DNA of 64,000 bases from Nonomuraea montanisoli (lineage in GTDB: Bacteria; Actinomycetota; Actinomycetes; Streptosporangiales; Streptosporangiaceae), in assembly GCF_013363975.1 (NCBI RefSeq), contig NZ_JABWGN010000001.1:434001-498000 (forward strand), given 5' to 3'. Numbering within the stretch: the first letter of the stretch is position 1; each line of letters opens with the position of its first letter. The position numbers and the translations under genes were made by a program. This document shows positions 7,995-17,316 of this stretch, one piece after another. Under the pieces are notes generated by a model. The model was not told the origin of the DNA, did not search any database, and saw nothing but the letters and a program-made list of their open reading frames with translations.

Positions 7995-10900
7995 ATGCGG
8001 ATCATGCTCACCGTGCTCGGCGAGCGGGGCGACCGTGACATCGTTCTCGACGGCGACGACGGAGCCACTGTCGCCGCGGTGAGTGAGGCGCTCGACCAAC
8101 GGGAGCCGCTCACCAACGTGGTCCGTCTACCCCGTGCGCGCGCCCCCTACGACCCCTCCGGGGCCGCTTCTCCGTCATGGGGCGCCGAGCCAGGCGCGCG
8201 AAGGGCCGAGCGTGGCCCGCGACGGGCAGACACGGGCGCGCCGGGTGCCGGACGCGGTACGCAGCGGACCGAGCCCGGCGGACGGAACGCCGGCTCGGGC
8301 GGCACGCTGTGGCGCAACGGGCGGCCCCTCGATCCCCGGGCCCCCGCCACGGCCGTGCTGCGCGACGGCGACAAGGTGACGCTCGACCCCCACCTGGCGC
8401 CCGCGACGATCGTCGAGGAGCCTGGCGGGGTGGCCGAGGTGCGCGTGGTGGGCGGTCCCGCCGCCGGCGCCGTCCATCGGCTGGGCCTCGGCGTCCATGT
8501 CATCGGCTCCGACCCCATGTGCGCGCTCACCGTGGCCGACCCCGCGCTCGCGCCCGAGGCCGTCGTCCTGCGCGTGACCCCCGGCGCGATCACCGCCGAG
8601 CCGGTCCGCCGGGCCGTCCCCGACGCTCCACGGCTCAAGCTCAAGGGCCGGTGGGCCGACGAGGTGGCCGAGATGACGGCGCGGGTCGCGGAGCGGCAGG
8701 CCGCCGAGGCCGCGTCGGAGTCGTGGCAGCCGCCCGAGCTCGACGGCCGCCCGCTCGACGGACCGGCCGACTGGCTGGAGCACGCGGTGCTGACCTGCGG
8801 GTCGTCCGTGTTCGCGCTGACGGCGATCGAGCCCCAGGACGCGCATCTGGCCCCGAGGCCCGAGGGTGGGGTGGCCTACAACCGGCCGCCGCGGCTGCGC
8901 CGCTCCGCCGGGGAGCGCGCGTTCGAGCGGCCCGCCGAGCCGCGCCGCTCCGAGGGCATGCGGCTGCAACTGCTGGCCGCGTTCTTGCCGGCCGTCCTCG
9001 GCTGCACGCTGGCCTACGTCATGCACCAGTGGTACTTCCTGCTCATGGCCCTGATGACGCCCGTCATCATGATCGGCCAGTGGTGGAGCGACCGGCGGCA
9101 CGGCCGCAAGCAGCATCGCAAGGCGCTCAAGGAGTTCCACGAGCGGCTCAGGGCGTACGAGCGGGCGGTGGAGCAGGCCAGGGCCCGCGACGAGGTGACG
9201 CGCCGGTCCGACGCCCCCGACCCGGCCGAGGTGCTGCTCACGGCGACGGGCCCGCGCAGGCGCCTGTGGGAGCGCCGCATCCACGATCCCGACGCGCTCC
9301 GCCTCCGGATCGGACTGGCCGATCTGCCCGCCGACCTCGACCTGACCGAGGAGCAGGGCGGGCCGATCGACCCGCCGGTCTGCCGGGCGGTTCCCGTGGC
9401 GCTGGCCATGCGCCGGCTGGGCGTCGCCGGCATCACCGGACCGCGCGACGCCGCGACGGGCCTGGCGGGCTGGCTGGTGGGCCAGGCCGCCACCCTGCAC
9501 AGTCCGCGCGACCTGGCCATCGTGGTGCTGTCCGCGCGCGGTGACGGCGAGCGGCGCTGGGGCTGGGTGCGCTGGCTCCCGCACTGCGCGCCCCGCGCCG
9601 GAGAGGACTGCGTGGCCCTCGTGGGCACCGACCCGGAGTCCGCCGCGCGGCGCGTCGCCGAGCTGGCCGCGCTCATCGACGAGCGGCAGAACACCGCCAT
9701 CCCCGAACTGGGCAAGATCCCTACCGGCTGGGACGATCTCGGCGGGCCCGAAAGACCCGTCTTCTCCACGTACGACGACCGTCCGTACGACGTGCTGGTC
9801 CTGCTCGACGGCGCCCAGGCCCTGCGCGGCCTGCCCGGCATGCCGCAGGTGCTGCGCCAGGGCCCGCGGGCCGGCGTCTACACCCTCGCCATCGACGAGG
9901 ACCAGCGGCTGCTGCCGGAGGAGTGCGCGACGGCGGCCGCGTGCGGCACCGACGGCTACGTGCGGCTGCGCGGCGGCGGCCTGGACGTCATCGGGCCGGT
10001 CCTGGCCGACCTCGTGTCGCCCACCTGGTGCGACCGGCTGGCCCGCGCCCTGGCCCCCATCCGTGACGTGAGCCGGGACGACCCCGCGGGCAACCTGCCC
10101 GCCGCGGCGCGCCTGCTCGACCTGCTCGGCCTCGCCACGCCCACCGGCCAGGCCGTCGCCGCCCGCTGGCGCGGGCGCGGCTCCACCAGGGCGATGATCG
10201 GCATCGGCCCCGCGGGGCCGTTCGCGGTCGACCTCGCCCTCGACGGCCCGCACGGGCTCATCGCCGGCACGACGGGTGCGGGCAAGTCCGAGCTGCTCCA
10301 GACGTTGATCTGCTCGCTGGCCGTGGTCAACCGTCCCGACCAGCTGACGTTCGTGCTCATCGACTACAAGGGCGGGGCCGCGTTCAAGGAGTGCGTCCGG
10401 CTGCCGCACACCGTGGGCATGGTCAGCGACCTCGACGGCCATCTGACCCAGCGGGCACTCGACTCGCTCGCCGCGGAGCTGCGGCGCCGCGAGCGCCTGT
10501 TCCAGGCGGCGGGGGCCAAGGACATCGACGACTACACCGGCGATCCGCTGCCGCGGTTGGTGCTGATCATCGACGAGTTCGCGGCACTGGTGGCGGAGCT
10601 TCCCGACTTCGTCGCCGGTCTGGTGGACGTCGCCCGCAAGGGCCGTTCGCTGGGCATCCATCTGATCCTCGCGACCCAGCGCCCCGCCGGCGTCGTCACG
10701 GCCGAGATCCAGGCCAACACCTCGCTCCGCATCGCCCTCCGGGTCACGGAGCCCATGGAGTCATCTGACGTCATCGACATGCCGGACGCCGCGCACATCT
10801 CGAAGAGCACCCCCGGACGCTGCTACGTGAAGTCGGGGGCCGGCGCGGCGACGGCCGTCCAGACAGCCAGAGTGGGTGGCCGCAGCCCCGTCCTCCGCCC

Positions 10901-13900
10901 TCACGCCCCTCGCCCTCTCCTTTCGGCTCCAGTCCCCGAAGATGACGACCCCTTCGCGCCGTCACCTCAGGGAAGCGACGGTGTTCCCCCAGCTCCGCCC
11001 CCTGGAAGCGACCGCCTCCCGCCAGTACCGCCCCTTGCAGGCGACGGTCTCCTCGTGACGCGGCCCCCTGGACGCGACGGTTTCCTCCCGGCCTCATCTC
11101 CTGAAGGCGATGGCCTCTTTCCAGCGTCATCGCTGGACAACAACGGCTTCCTCCCAGCTCCACGGCCCGGAAGCGACGGTTTCCTTCCTCCGCCGCCTTT
11201 CGGTGGTGGCGCCCCTCTCTCAGCACCATCCCCTGGAGATGACGGCCTCTTCCCGGCACCACACTTCGGAGGTGACGACTCCCCCCTCCCAGGGGCACCG
11301 TCTCCTGCGAATGACAGCACAAGCAGAGGAGACGACGGTGCCGACGGCGTCGGCCGCGCCGGTCGTGGTGGCGGCACCAGCCCAGTAGCCTTCGACAGCA
11401 GCGGGCACGCAGGTGGACAGCCTGCCCCGCGCCACTCGCGCCCTCGCCCCGACGGCCATCCTTACGGCTCCCGCCCCCTGCCCGGCAACGCCGCCAACGC
11501 CCCGCAGGCCGGGCGAAGGAGCGACGGCCGCCACCATGCCCCCTACACGCGCCCGTCCTACGACGCCCTCCCCGAGGAAGCACCCGGCCTCCCCGCCGCC
11601 GACGGGCACCTCACGCCACGGCGCGGTACGGCGGATGATGCCGCTCGCTCCATGCCGCATGGTGCACCGACCGCTGACGGCCCAGCCCGAGACTGGCCTC
11701 CGCACACCATGCCCCCGAGCGCCACACGACCGGGAAGCGCCCCTCCCGACCCGCTAGGGGCATGGGGCACATCCCCGGCTGACCAGGACCCCGGAGACGC
11801 TCGCCGTGGCGCGACTCCCGGCGGAAGGGACGCCCGCGACACGTCCCCTTCTGGACAGGCACCGGACGTCCGCGACACGTCTCCTGGACGGGCACCGGAT
11901 ACCCGTGGCACGTCTCCTGGACAGGCACCGGATGTCCGTGGCACGTCTCCTGAACAGGCACCGGATGTCCGTGGCACGTCTCCTGGAGGGGAACCGGATA
12001 CCCGTGACACCTCTCCTGGATGGGCACCAGGAGAGGTGACTCCTGGCGGATGGCCACCGGAAGACATGCCAGCCATGCCAGCCTCGGACGGCATCACCGA
12101 CGACCCGACTCGCGCAGGTGGCGCATCATCCGGCTTGTCCGGCCGAGGCAGCCACTCTCCGGGCGACCGGTTCCCCGGTGTCACCCCACTGCCCCGTACG
12201 GACGGCCTGTCGGTACGCGGCAAGGCGCCAGGGGCGGATGGCATGCCTGGGCACGGCTCTGCGCCCGATCCCGGCTTCGTCGGCGACCCCGGAGTCGCCG
12301 GACGTGGCTCCGGAGTCACCGGACGCGGCTTCGGCCAGGACAGGCTTCATGAAGCGCTGGACGTCCTTGGCCCCGCCGACCTCGGGAGACCGGGCGAGTG
12401 CACTGGTCGGTTCGAGATGAGCGACGGCGGTCCGGGGAGCGTACGGGTCGTGGATGTGGATTGGCGGTCTCTCGGCCGGCCCTTGCCCGCGCCGCCGGAG
12501 CCTCCGGAGGAGTCGACCGTCACCGACCTGTCCATCCTGGCGGACGCCATCGTGGAGGCGACCCGGCTGACCGGGGTACGGCGGCAGCCCAGTCCGTGGC
12601 TGGAGCCGTTGCCGGCACATCTGGTTCTCGACCAGGTCCATGCCATGACCGGGCGCCCCCGGGCGTACACGGGAATGGGTGGCGAGTCGACCACGCGTCA
12701 GGAGCGGCCTGAACGCCCAGGGACGCACACCGGACCGGCCCCTCAGAGCGGCCGCTCGGCGACACACCGGCATCCAGCCGAACACCCTGACTCGCACACC
12801 GGAGCGATCCCCCAGATCGACTACTCGGGCACGCACCGCCATCCGGCCGCACACCCTGACGCGTACATCGGACCGGATCCTCGAAGCAGCCTCCTTGGGT
12901 CACACGACGATCCGGCCGAACGCCCTGATGCGCAGCACACAGGGTGGAGTTCTCCGACCGGTCGCACGGGGCCCCCGCGAGGCCCGGTCGAACGTCCTGA
13001 GGCGTACACCGGGCCGGTCTCCGAGAACGACCCCACGGGGACGCGCCGAGGTCCGGACGAAGGCCCTGATGCGCATACAGGCTGGAACCAGCAGACCAGC
13101 GCCATGGGGACATACGGCCGCCCGGCCGGGCATCCCGATGTGTATGCCGGGCCGGGCCCTCGGATCGGACATATGGGGACGCATTCCGATTTTGGCTCGT
13201 CCGATTTCATGGAGGTGGAGCCGATCCCGTTCGGCGTCATCGACCGGCCATGGGCGCAGGATCGGCGCCCCCTCGCGCTCGACCTGCCTCACGGTGGTCA
13301 CCTGCTCATCGCCGGGTCGGCGCGCACCGGACGGTCCACGGCACTCCGCACGGTCGCGGGCGCGATCGCGGCGCAGGCGTCCCCGGCCGACGTCCACGTG
13401 CACGCGATCGACTGCGGTTCCGGGGCGCTGCTGCCGCTCGTGGCGATGCCGCACTGCGGTGCCGTGGTGACACGCGACCAGCTCGACCGGGTCGAACGCC
13501 TTCTCGGCCGGCTCCGGGCCGAGGTCGGTCGTCGTCAGCAGTTGCTGGCGGAGGCGGGGCACGCGTCCTTGGCGGAGTACCGGGCGGCGGGTCACCGGCT
13601 TCCGTGGCTGGTGTTCATGCTGGACCGCTGGGAGGGGTACGTCGCCGCGTTCGAGAGCTACGACTACGGGCGGCTGATCGACGCGGTGCTGCAGTTGCTG
13701 CGGGAAGGGCCGGCGGTGGGCCTGCGGGCGGTGGTGACGGGCGACAGGTCGTGCCTCATGGGACAGGTCTCCACGGTGTTCGACGACCGGCTGATCCTGC
13801 GGTTGGCCGATCCCGCCGACTACGGGCTCGCGGGGTTCCCTCTCAAGGGCTTGCCCTCGTCCATGCCGCCCGGACGGGCGCTGTCGATCGGCGAGCACGG

Positions 13901-14762
13901 CGTCGTCGAGAGTCAGATCGCCCTTCTGACGGCTGATCCTTCCGGCCCGGCCCAGGTGGGAGCCTTGCAGGACCTCGCGCGATCGGCGTCCGGCCACGAA
14001 AGGGGCCAGGGGACGATGGTTGCCGGCCCGGGTGGTGCCGATCGAGGGGCGTGGCTGCGGGAGGGTGAGCCTCCGCTGCGGGTGGACGCGTTGCCCATGC
14101 GTATCACCGCCGGCGAGGCCGCAGCCCTGGCCCCCGCCTTCAGCCGTCCGTCGCCGCTGTGGGCGCTGGTGGGAGCGGGCGGGGACGCTCTGGCGCCGCT
14201 CGGCATCGACCTGTACGCCCAGGGGCCCGGCGCGGTGATCGCCGGACCTCCTCGCTCCGGCCGGTCCTCGGTGCTGCTCACCGCCGCTCACTCACTCATC
14301 GCGCACGGCACGCCGGTGGTGGCGGTCGCGCCGAGACGCAGCCCGTTGCGTGACCTGCGGGGTGCCGTGGCGGTCCTGGACGGCAACGCCACCGATCTCC
14401 AGGAACTGCTGGCCGAGCACAAGGAGTACGTGGTGCTCGTGGACGACGCGGAGCTGATCAGCCCGGACGGCCCTCTGGGCATGGCACTGGAGGAGGTGCT
14501 GCGGTCCGGGCGCGACGGAGACCACGGGCTGATCATCGCGGGGTCCACCGGTGATCTGACGCAGGCCTATCGGGGGTTCGTGGCGGAGACCCGTAAGTCA
14601 CGGACGGGAGTGTTGTTGTCGGTGCAGAGTCCGGCGGATGGGGATCTGCTGTCGGTACGGCTGCCGCGTGGCGCCGTTGGGGGTCCGCCGGGGCGAGGGC
14701 TTCTCGTCACGATGGGCACCATGACCCCCATCCAGGCAGCCCTCCCGGAGGGCGGTGTGTAG
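7995..14762 (+). CDS. EssC-like FtsK/SpoIIIE ATPase with giant low-complexity insert
   Basis: This 2255-residue membrane ATPase starts at ATG 7995 with GAGGAGA upstream. The order is: an N-terminal ubiquitin/FHA-like region (residues 1-220, including VHRLGLGVHVIGSD); two membrane helices near residue 325; and a first FtsK domain with Walker A GTTGAGKSE (about 757) and Walker B LVLIIDEFAAL (about 855). Residues about 965-1743 are low-complexity repeats. Two further ATPase modules with weaker P-loops follow: GSARTGRST (about 1772) and GPPRSGRSS (about 2082). The three-module plan matches EssC/EccC motors of type VII secretion, but such proteins are usually 1300-1500 residues. It lies beside the Tad operon, about 15 kb from the ESX genes, and no small substrate gene adjoins it. 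Confidence 0.82.
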   Translation: MRIMLTVLGERGDRDIVLDGDDGATVAAVSEALDQREPLTNVVRLPRARAPYDPSGAASPSWGAEPGARRAERGPRRADTGAPGAGRGTQRTEPGGRNAGSGGTLWRNGRPLDPRAPATAVLRDGDKVTLDPHLAPATIVEEPGGVAEVRVVGGPAAGAVHRLGLGVHVIGSDPMCALTVADPALAPEAVVLRVTPGAITAEPVRRAVPDAPRLKLKGRWADEVAEMTARVAERQAAEAASESWQPPELDGRPLDGPADWLEHAVLTCGSSVFALTAIEPQDAHLAPRPEGGVAYNRPPRLRRSAGERAFERPAEPRRSEGMRLQLLAAFLPAVLGCTLAYVMHQWYFLLMALMTPVIMIGQWWSDRRHGRKQHRKALKEFHERLRAYERAVEQARARDEVTRRSDAPDPAEVLLTATGPRRRLWERRIHDPDALRLRIGLADLPADLDLTEEQGGPIDPPVCRAVPVALAMRRLGVAGITGPRDAATGLAGWLVGQAATLHSPRDLAIVVLSARGDGERRWGWVRWLPHCAPRAGEDCVALVGTDPESAARRVAELAALIDERQNTAIPELGKIPTGWDDLGGPERPVFSTYDDRPYDVLVLLDGAQALRGLPGMPQVLRQGPRAGVYTLAIDEDQRLLPEECATAAACGTDGYVRLRGGGLDVIGPVLADLVSPTWCDRLARALAPIRDVSRDDPAGNLPAAARLLDLLGLATPTGQAVAARWRGRGSTRAMIGIGPAGPFAVDLALDGPHGLIAGTTGAGKSELLQTLICSLAVVNRPDQLTFVLIDYKGGAAFKECVRLPHTVGMVSDLDGHLTQRALDSLAAELRRRERLFQAAGAKDIDDYTGDPLPRLVLIIDEFAALVAELPDFVAGLVDVARKGRSLGIHLILATQRPAGVVTAEIQANTSLRIALRVTEPMESSDVIDMPDAAHISKSTPGRCYVKSGAGAATAVQTARVGGRSPVLRPHAPRPLLSAPVPEDDDPFAPSPQGSDGVPPAPPPGSDRLPPVPPLAGDGLLVTRPPGRDGFLPASSPEGDGLFPASSLDNNGFLPAPRPGSDGFLPPPPFGGGAPLSAPSPGDDGLFPAPHFGGDDSPLPGAPSPANDSTSRGDDGADGVGRAGRGGGTSPVAFDSSGHAGGQPAPRHSRPRPDGHPYGSRPLPGNAANAPQAGRRSDGRHHAPYTRPSYDALPEEAPGLPAADGHLTPRRGTADDAARSMPHGAPTADGPARDWPPHTMPPSATRPGSAPPDPLGAWGTSPADQDPGDARRGATPGGRDARDTSPSGQAPDVRDTSPGRAPDTRGTSPGQAPDVRGTSPEQAPDVRGTSPGGEPDTRDTSPGWAPGEVTPGGWPPEDMPAMPASDGITDDPTRAGGASSGLSGRGSHSPGDRFPGVTPLPRTDGLSVRGKAPGADGMPGHGSAPDPGFVGDPGVAGRGSGVTGRGFGQDRLHEALDVLGPADLGRPGECTGRFEMSDGGPGSVRVVDVDWRSLGRPLPAPPEPPEESTVTDLSILADAIVEATRLTGVRRQPSPWLEPLPAHLVLDQVHAMTGRPRAYTGMGGESTTRQERPERPGTHTGPAPQSGRSATHRHPAEHPDSHTGAIPQIDYSGTHRHPAAHPDAYIGPDPRSSLLGSHDDPAERPDAQHTGWSSPTGRTGPPRGPVERPEAYTGPVSENDPTGTRRGPDEGPDAHTGWNQQTSAMGTYGRPAGHPDVYAGPGPRIGHMGTHSDFGSSDFMEVEPIPFGVIDRPWAQDRRPLALDLPHGGHLLIAGSARTGRSTALRTVAGAIAAQASPADVHVHAIDCGSGALLPLVAMPHCGAVVTRDQLDRVERLLGRLRAEVGRRQQLLAEAGHASLAEYRAAGHRLPWLVFMLDRWEGYVAAFESYDYGRLIDAVLQLLREGPAVGLRAVVTGDRSCLMGQVSTVFDDRLILRLADPADYGLAGFPLKGLPSSMPPGRALSIGEHGVVESQIALLTADPSGPAQVGALQDLARSASGHERGQGTMVAGPGGADRGAWLREGEPPLRVDALPMRITAGEAAALAPAFSRPSPLWALVGAGGDALAPLGIDLYAQGPGAVIAGPPRSGRSSVLLTAAHSLIAHGTPVVAVAPRRSPLRDLRGAVAVLDGNATDLQELLAEHKEYVVLVDDAELISPDGPLGMALEEVLRSGRDGDHGLIIAGSTGDLTQAYRGFVAETRKSRTGVLLSVQSPADGDLLSVRLPRGAVGGPPGRGLLVTMGTMTPIQAALPEGGV
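10950..11290 (+). repeat. in-frame repeats, PGxDGFLPAP type
   Basis: The first part of the ATPase insert consists of about ten imperfect copies of a Pro/Gly/Asp unit (for example PPGSDRLPPVPPLAGDG and PRPGSDGFLPP), about 33-36 bp each. Confidence 0.6.
11830..12035 (+). repeat. 33-bp tandem repeat, TSPGQAPDVRG type
   Basis: Six near-identical 33-bp units encode an 11-residue repeat (TSPGQAPDVRG with small changes). This repeat lies in the middle of the insert of the EssC-like ATPase and preserves frame. Confidence 0.75.
12690..13190 (+). repeat. ~75-bp repeat, HPDAYTGPxP type
   Basis: About seven imperfect copies of a 24-26 residue unit occur (ERPEAYTGP...GTHRHPAEHPD style). They end just before the second ATPase module of the EssC-like protein. 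Confidence 0.65.
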
Positions 14763-14863
14763 GGCACGGCATCCCCTTGTGCATGCACGGCATCTTCCTG
14801 TGCATGGTGCCGGGTGCATGATGCGGCGTCATCGAGCTCGGTCACCGCCTGAAGGCCATCGCC

Positions 14864-15604
14864 GTGGAGACCTCCGTCCCGGAGAACGCCGCCGTGGACG
14901 CCGACGTCCCGAAAGACGCCGCCGTAGAGGCCGACGTCCCGAAAGACGCCGCCGTGGACGCCGTCGCCCCGAAAGACGCCGCCGTAGAGGCCGACGTCCC
15001 GAAAGACACCGCCGTGGACGCCGTCGCCCCGAAAGACACCGCCGTGGACGCCGTCGCCCCGAAAGACGCCGCCGTAGAGGCCGACGTCCCGAAAGACGCC
15101 GACCTGGAGGCCGTCAACCCTCAGGCCACCTTGAAGACCGTCGTCCCGGACGTCCGCGTCCTGGAGGTGAAGTCAGTCGCCAGGCTCGGCCGGGGCAGGG
15201 GCCAAGTGAGACGGGCAGTGGGGACATCCGTGCCACGTTCGCGTCCTGCTGAGCGGCAAGGTGAGAGGGTGGGGCTGTGGGCGGAGCAGGGCACGCCTCG
15301 CCATGTGCCCGTCCCGACGCGGGAGCAGGCGCCCATTCCCAACGCCGGGGCAGGTGCCTCCCGCGACGCAGAGGCCGATGCTCCTCTCGGTGCAGAGGCC
15401 GATGCTCCTCTCGGTGCAGAGGCCGATGCTCCTCCCGCCCCAGGGGCAGGTTCCCCTACCGGCGCGGGGGGCAGGTTCCCGTCCCGCTGCGGCGGCGCCC
15501 CCGGGGTTGGGTCGTCATTGTCATCGCAGGGGCGGGCGGCAGGCCCAGGTGGCCCAGCGCCACAGCCATTCCAGGGGACCTTGGCGGTATGTCCGCAGCC
15601 ATAG
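14864..15604 (+). CDS. doubtful repeat-protein ORF
   Basis: A 246-codon frame opens at GTG 14864 with GAAGG about 9 nt upstream. Residues 5-85 are eight copies of a 10-residue Ala/Val/Asp/Pro/Lys unit ([10 protein letters not shown]), followed by basic and Pro/Gly-rich sequence with a second repeat (AEADAPLG). No domain is visible. Its end overlaps the 3' end of the DUF418 gene on the other strand. It may be only minisatellite DNA; the Arg-rich and Ser-rich readings in other frames are equally open, as expected of a repeat without stops. Confidence 0.2.
   Translation: METSVPENAAVDADVPKDAAVEADVPKDAAVDAVAPKDAAVEADVPKDTAVDAVAPKDTAVDAVAPKDAAVEADVPKDADLEAVNPQATLKTVVPDVRVLEVKSVARLGRGRGQVRRAVGTSVPRSRPAERQGERVGLWAEQGTPRHVPVPTREQAPIPNAGAGASRDAEADAPLGAEADAPLGAEADAPPAPGAGSPTGAGGRFPSRCGGAPGVGSSLSSQGRAAGPGGPAPQPFQGTLAVCPQP
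14881..15120. repeat. 30-bp minisatellite, 8 units
   Basis: Eight consecutive 30-bp units occur in exact register (start points every 30 bp from 14881). They differ mainly at two variable blocks, GTGGACGCCGTCGCCC or GTAGAGGCCGACGTCCC. The shuffled order of block types suggests unequal crossing-over rather than drift. Confidence 0.85.
15368..15440. repeat. 24-bp tandem repeat, 3 units
   Basis: Three copies of a 24-bp unit beginning GCAGAGGCCGATGCTCC follow directly one after another. Confidence 0.8.
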
Positions 15605-16705
15605 CGTGGACCACAGCCACTGGACAGCGAGGATGCCGCCGGCGATGGGCACAACCGTTGCCGAGGTCCAGCCGTCGGGCGAGCTGCCGATGAGGCGGGC
15701 GGTCACCAGGACGAGGAGGGTGGCGGTCAGGTAGTTGGTCAGCGCCATCCGGCCCAGCGGCGCGAAAACCCTCTGGAGCAACGACCGGAGCGGGGTTTTG
15801 AGCAGGAGCAGCACACCGCACACGTACGTGCCTGCGGTCAGCAGCCCGGCGATGCCGAACCAGGGGTTGAAGTGCGCGTCATCGGCCGATGCCTCGATCT
15901 GCAGCCAAGCAGCGGGCACCGCTCCAGCCACGAAGACCAGGAACAGCGCGACCGGTCCCCATGTGGCACGCTCGATCCTGCCGATCACGCCGTACCGGGT
16001 CAGCGCCGAGCCCAGCAGGAACAGTCCGGGCACCTCCGGCACGCCGTTGCTGCCCAGAACCGGTGGCAACGCGATCAGGATGGCGGCGAGCCCCGCGACG
16101 GCCCAGCGCGGCAACCAGGTCGAGGGCAGGAGCACCACCAGGCCGACGACGGCATAGATGGTCAGGATGTCGCCCCGCCACAGCAGGAACATGTGCACCA
16201 GGCCGATGGCGAGCAGCGCCAGGAGGCGGCGCAGCAGGAGCACCCAGGGGCGCGGGACAGTTCGGCTCGCTGAGTCCAGCAGCAGCGAGAAGCCGACACC
16301 GAACAGCAGGGAGAAGATCGGGAAGAAGCGCTGGTCGACGAACAGGCTCGGCCATTCCTCACCGCTCTGCCCCTTCGTCCCCACAGCCTGCGTTACCGAT
16401 ACGGCGTCGACCATGTGGGCGATCGGCTTGACGTTGGCCAGCAGGATTCCGCACAAGGCGAACCCGCGGATGACGTCGAGTGCGGCAATGCGAGGGCGGC
16501 CCCGTGCTGGTGCGGCGGAGTGGGATTGGGGGGCTGGTGCGGATGCTGCGGGGCGGTATTGAGGAGCGGGTAGTAATGCGGCGTTCGGAGAGGGGGCGGG
16601 TGCCGGTGCGGCTGTGTGTGGGCGGGCGGGTGGACGGCTGTCGGGGTCGGGGTAGTCGGGGTGGTGTCGGGCTGGCTCAGCCGGGGGGAGTTCTTCGTGT
16701 GACAT
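15521..16705 (-). CDS. DUF418-family (YeiB-like) integral membrane protein
   Basis: This 394-residue protein has a disordered Pro/Ala/His-rich N-terminus (1-67). A polytopic membrane region starts at [21 protein letters not shown], the diagnostic opening of the YeiB/DUF418 acyltransferase-3-like family. About eight to ten helices follow, and the C-terminus holds the DUF418 motif region [17 protein letters not shown] and [12 protein letters not shown]. Members are membrane proteins of poorly defined transport or acyl-transfer role. The start at ATG 16705 is the longest; the disordered extension could be shorter. The gene stands alone, and its upstream side is repeat DNA. Confidence 0.85.
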   Translation of the reverse strand: MSHEELPPAEPARHHPDYPDPDSRPPARPHTAAPAPAPSPNAALLPAPQYRPAASAPAPQSHSAAPARGRPRIAALDVIRGFALCGILLANVKPIAHMVDAVSVTQAVGTKGQSGEEWPSLFVDQRFFPIFSLLFGVGFSLLLDSASRTVPRPWVLLLRRLLALLAIGLVHMFLLWRGDILTIYAVVGLVVLLPSTWLPRWAVAGLAAILIALPPVLGSNGVPEVPGLFLLGSALTRYGVIGRIERATWGPVALFLVFVAGAVPAAWLQIEASADDAHFNPWFGIAGLLTAGTYVCGVLLLLKTPLRSLLQRVFAPLGRMALTNYLTATLLVLVTARLIGSSPDGWTSATVVPIAGGILAVQWLWSTLWLRTYRQGPLEWLWRWATWACRPPLR

Positions 16706-17316
16706 GAGGACTCATCCTGCGGGCCCGGGGTTGGGAGCGGCACGGGTCGAAAGCAGGGTTCGCGGCTTGAGACACCGTACTTTCGGCCGGTACGGGGAGA
16801 CCGCCGCGACGGTTTGGTCTGTTGGGTGGACACAACGTGCATTCGGGGCGCTGGCGCTGCGTTCAGGGTGCTGGAGCAGTGGCGGGGTGGGAGCTTACTG
16901 GGCTGCGCGGGGTAACAGTGGGGTGCGCGGAGGGGCAGGGAGGGGCGGTCACCCCCCGATGTCGGACGAGTGTTCGCGTAGCGGGACACTGACACAGGCG
17001 TCGGATCGGCGAGTGGGGCGCGGGGACACTGACGTGGGCGTCGGACCAGCGGGTTGGAAACGGGAACACTGACACGGGCCGCGGACCAGCGGATTGGAAA
17101 CGGGAACACTGACACGGGCCGCGGACCAGCGGATTGGAAACGGGAACACTGACACGGGCCGCGGACCAGCGGATTGGAAACGGGAACACTGACACGGGTG
17201 TCGGATCGGCGAGCGGGCGCGGGACACCGACGCCGGCGGGACGTGGGCGGGACGTCGGCGGCTGGGGTACGGGGTCTGAATCGGGTGTTGGGCCGGCGGC
17301 TGTGGCGGGGGCCAGG
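16706..17316. repeat. repeat-rich intergenic DNA with 40-bp tandem array
   Basis: No gene is supported here. From about 16975 to 17225 a 40-bp unit recurs. Copies beginning CGGGAACACTGACACGGG at 17061, 17101 and 17141 are essentially identical, with 17181 and two upstream copies degenerate. There are no unique spacers, so it is not a CRISPR array. The array precedes the DUF418 gene and follows the TetR gene, both on the minus strand. Confidence 0.8.

Noticed and set aside
8175-10661. 828-codon minus-strand frame opposite the EssC-like gene
   Set aside because: Shadow frame; no domain, and the plus-strand protein shows clear ATPase motifs.
14755-15252. 165-codon Arg-rich frame
   Set aside because: Alternative reading of the 30-bp minisatellite; composition is almost only Arg, Gly, Pro and Glu.
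16393-17115. 240-codon minus-strand frame through the 40-bp array
   Set aside because: It reads through tandem repeats and then overlaps the DUF418 gene in a different frame; Pro/His/Ser-rich and without a domain.
17061-17200. 40-bp repeats as a possible CRISPR array
   Set aside because: Units abut directly, there are no unique spacers and no cas genes.
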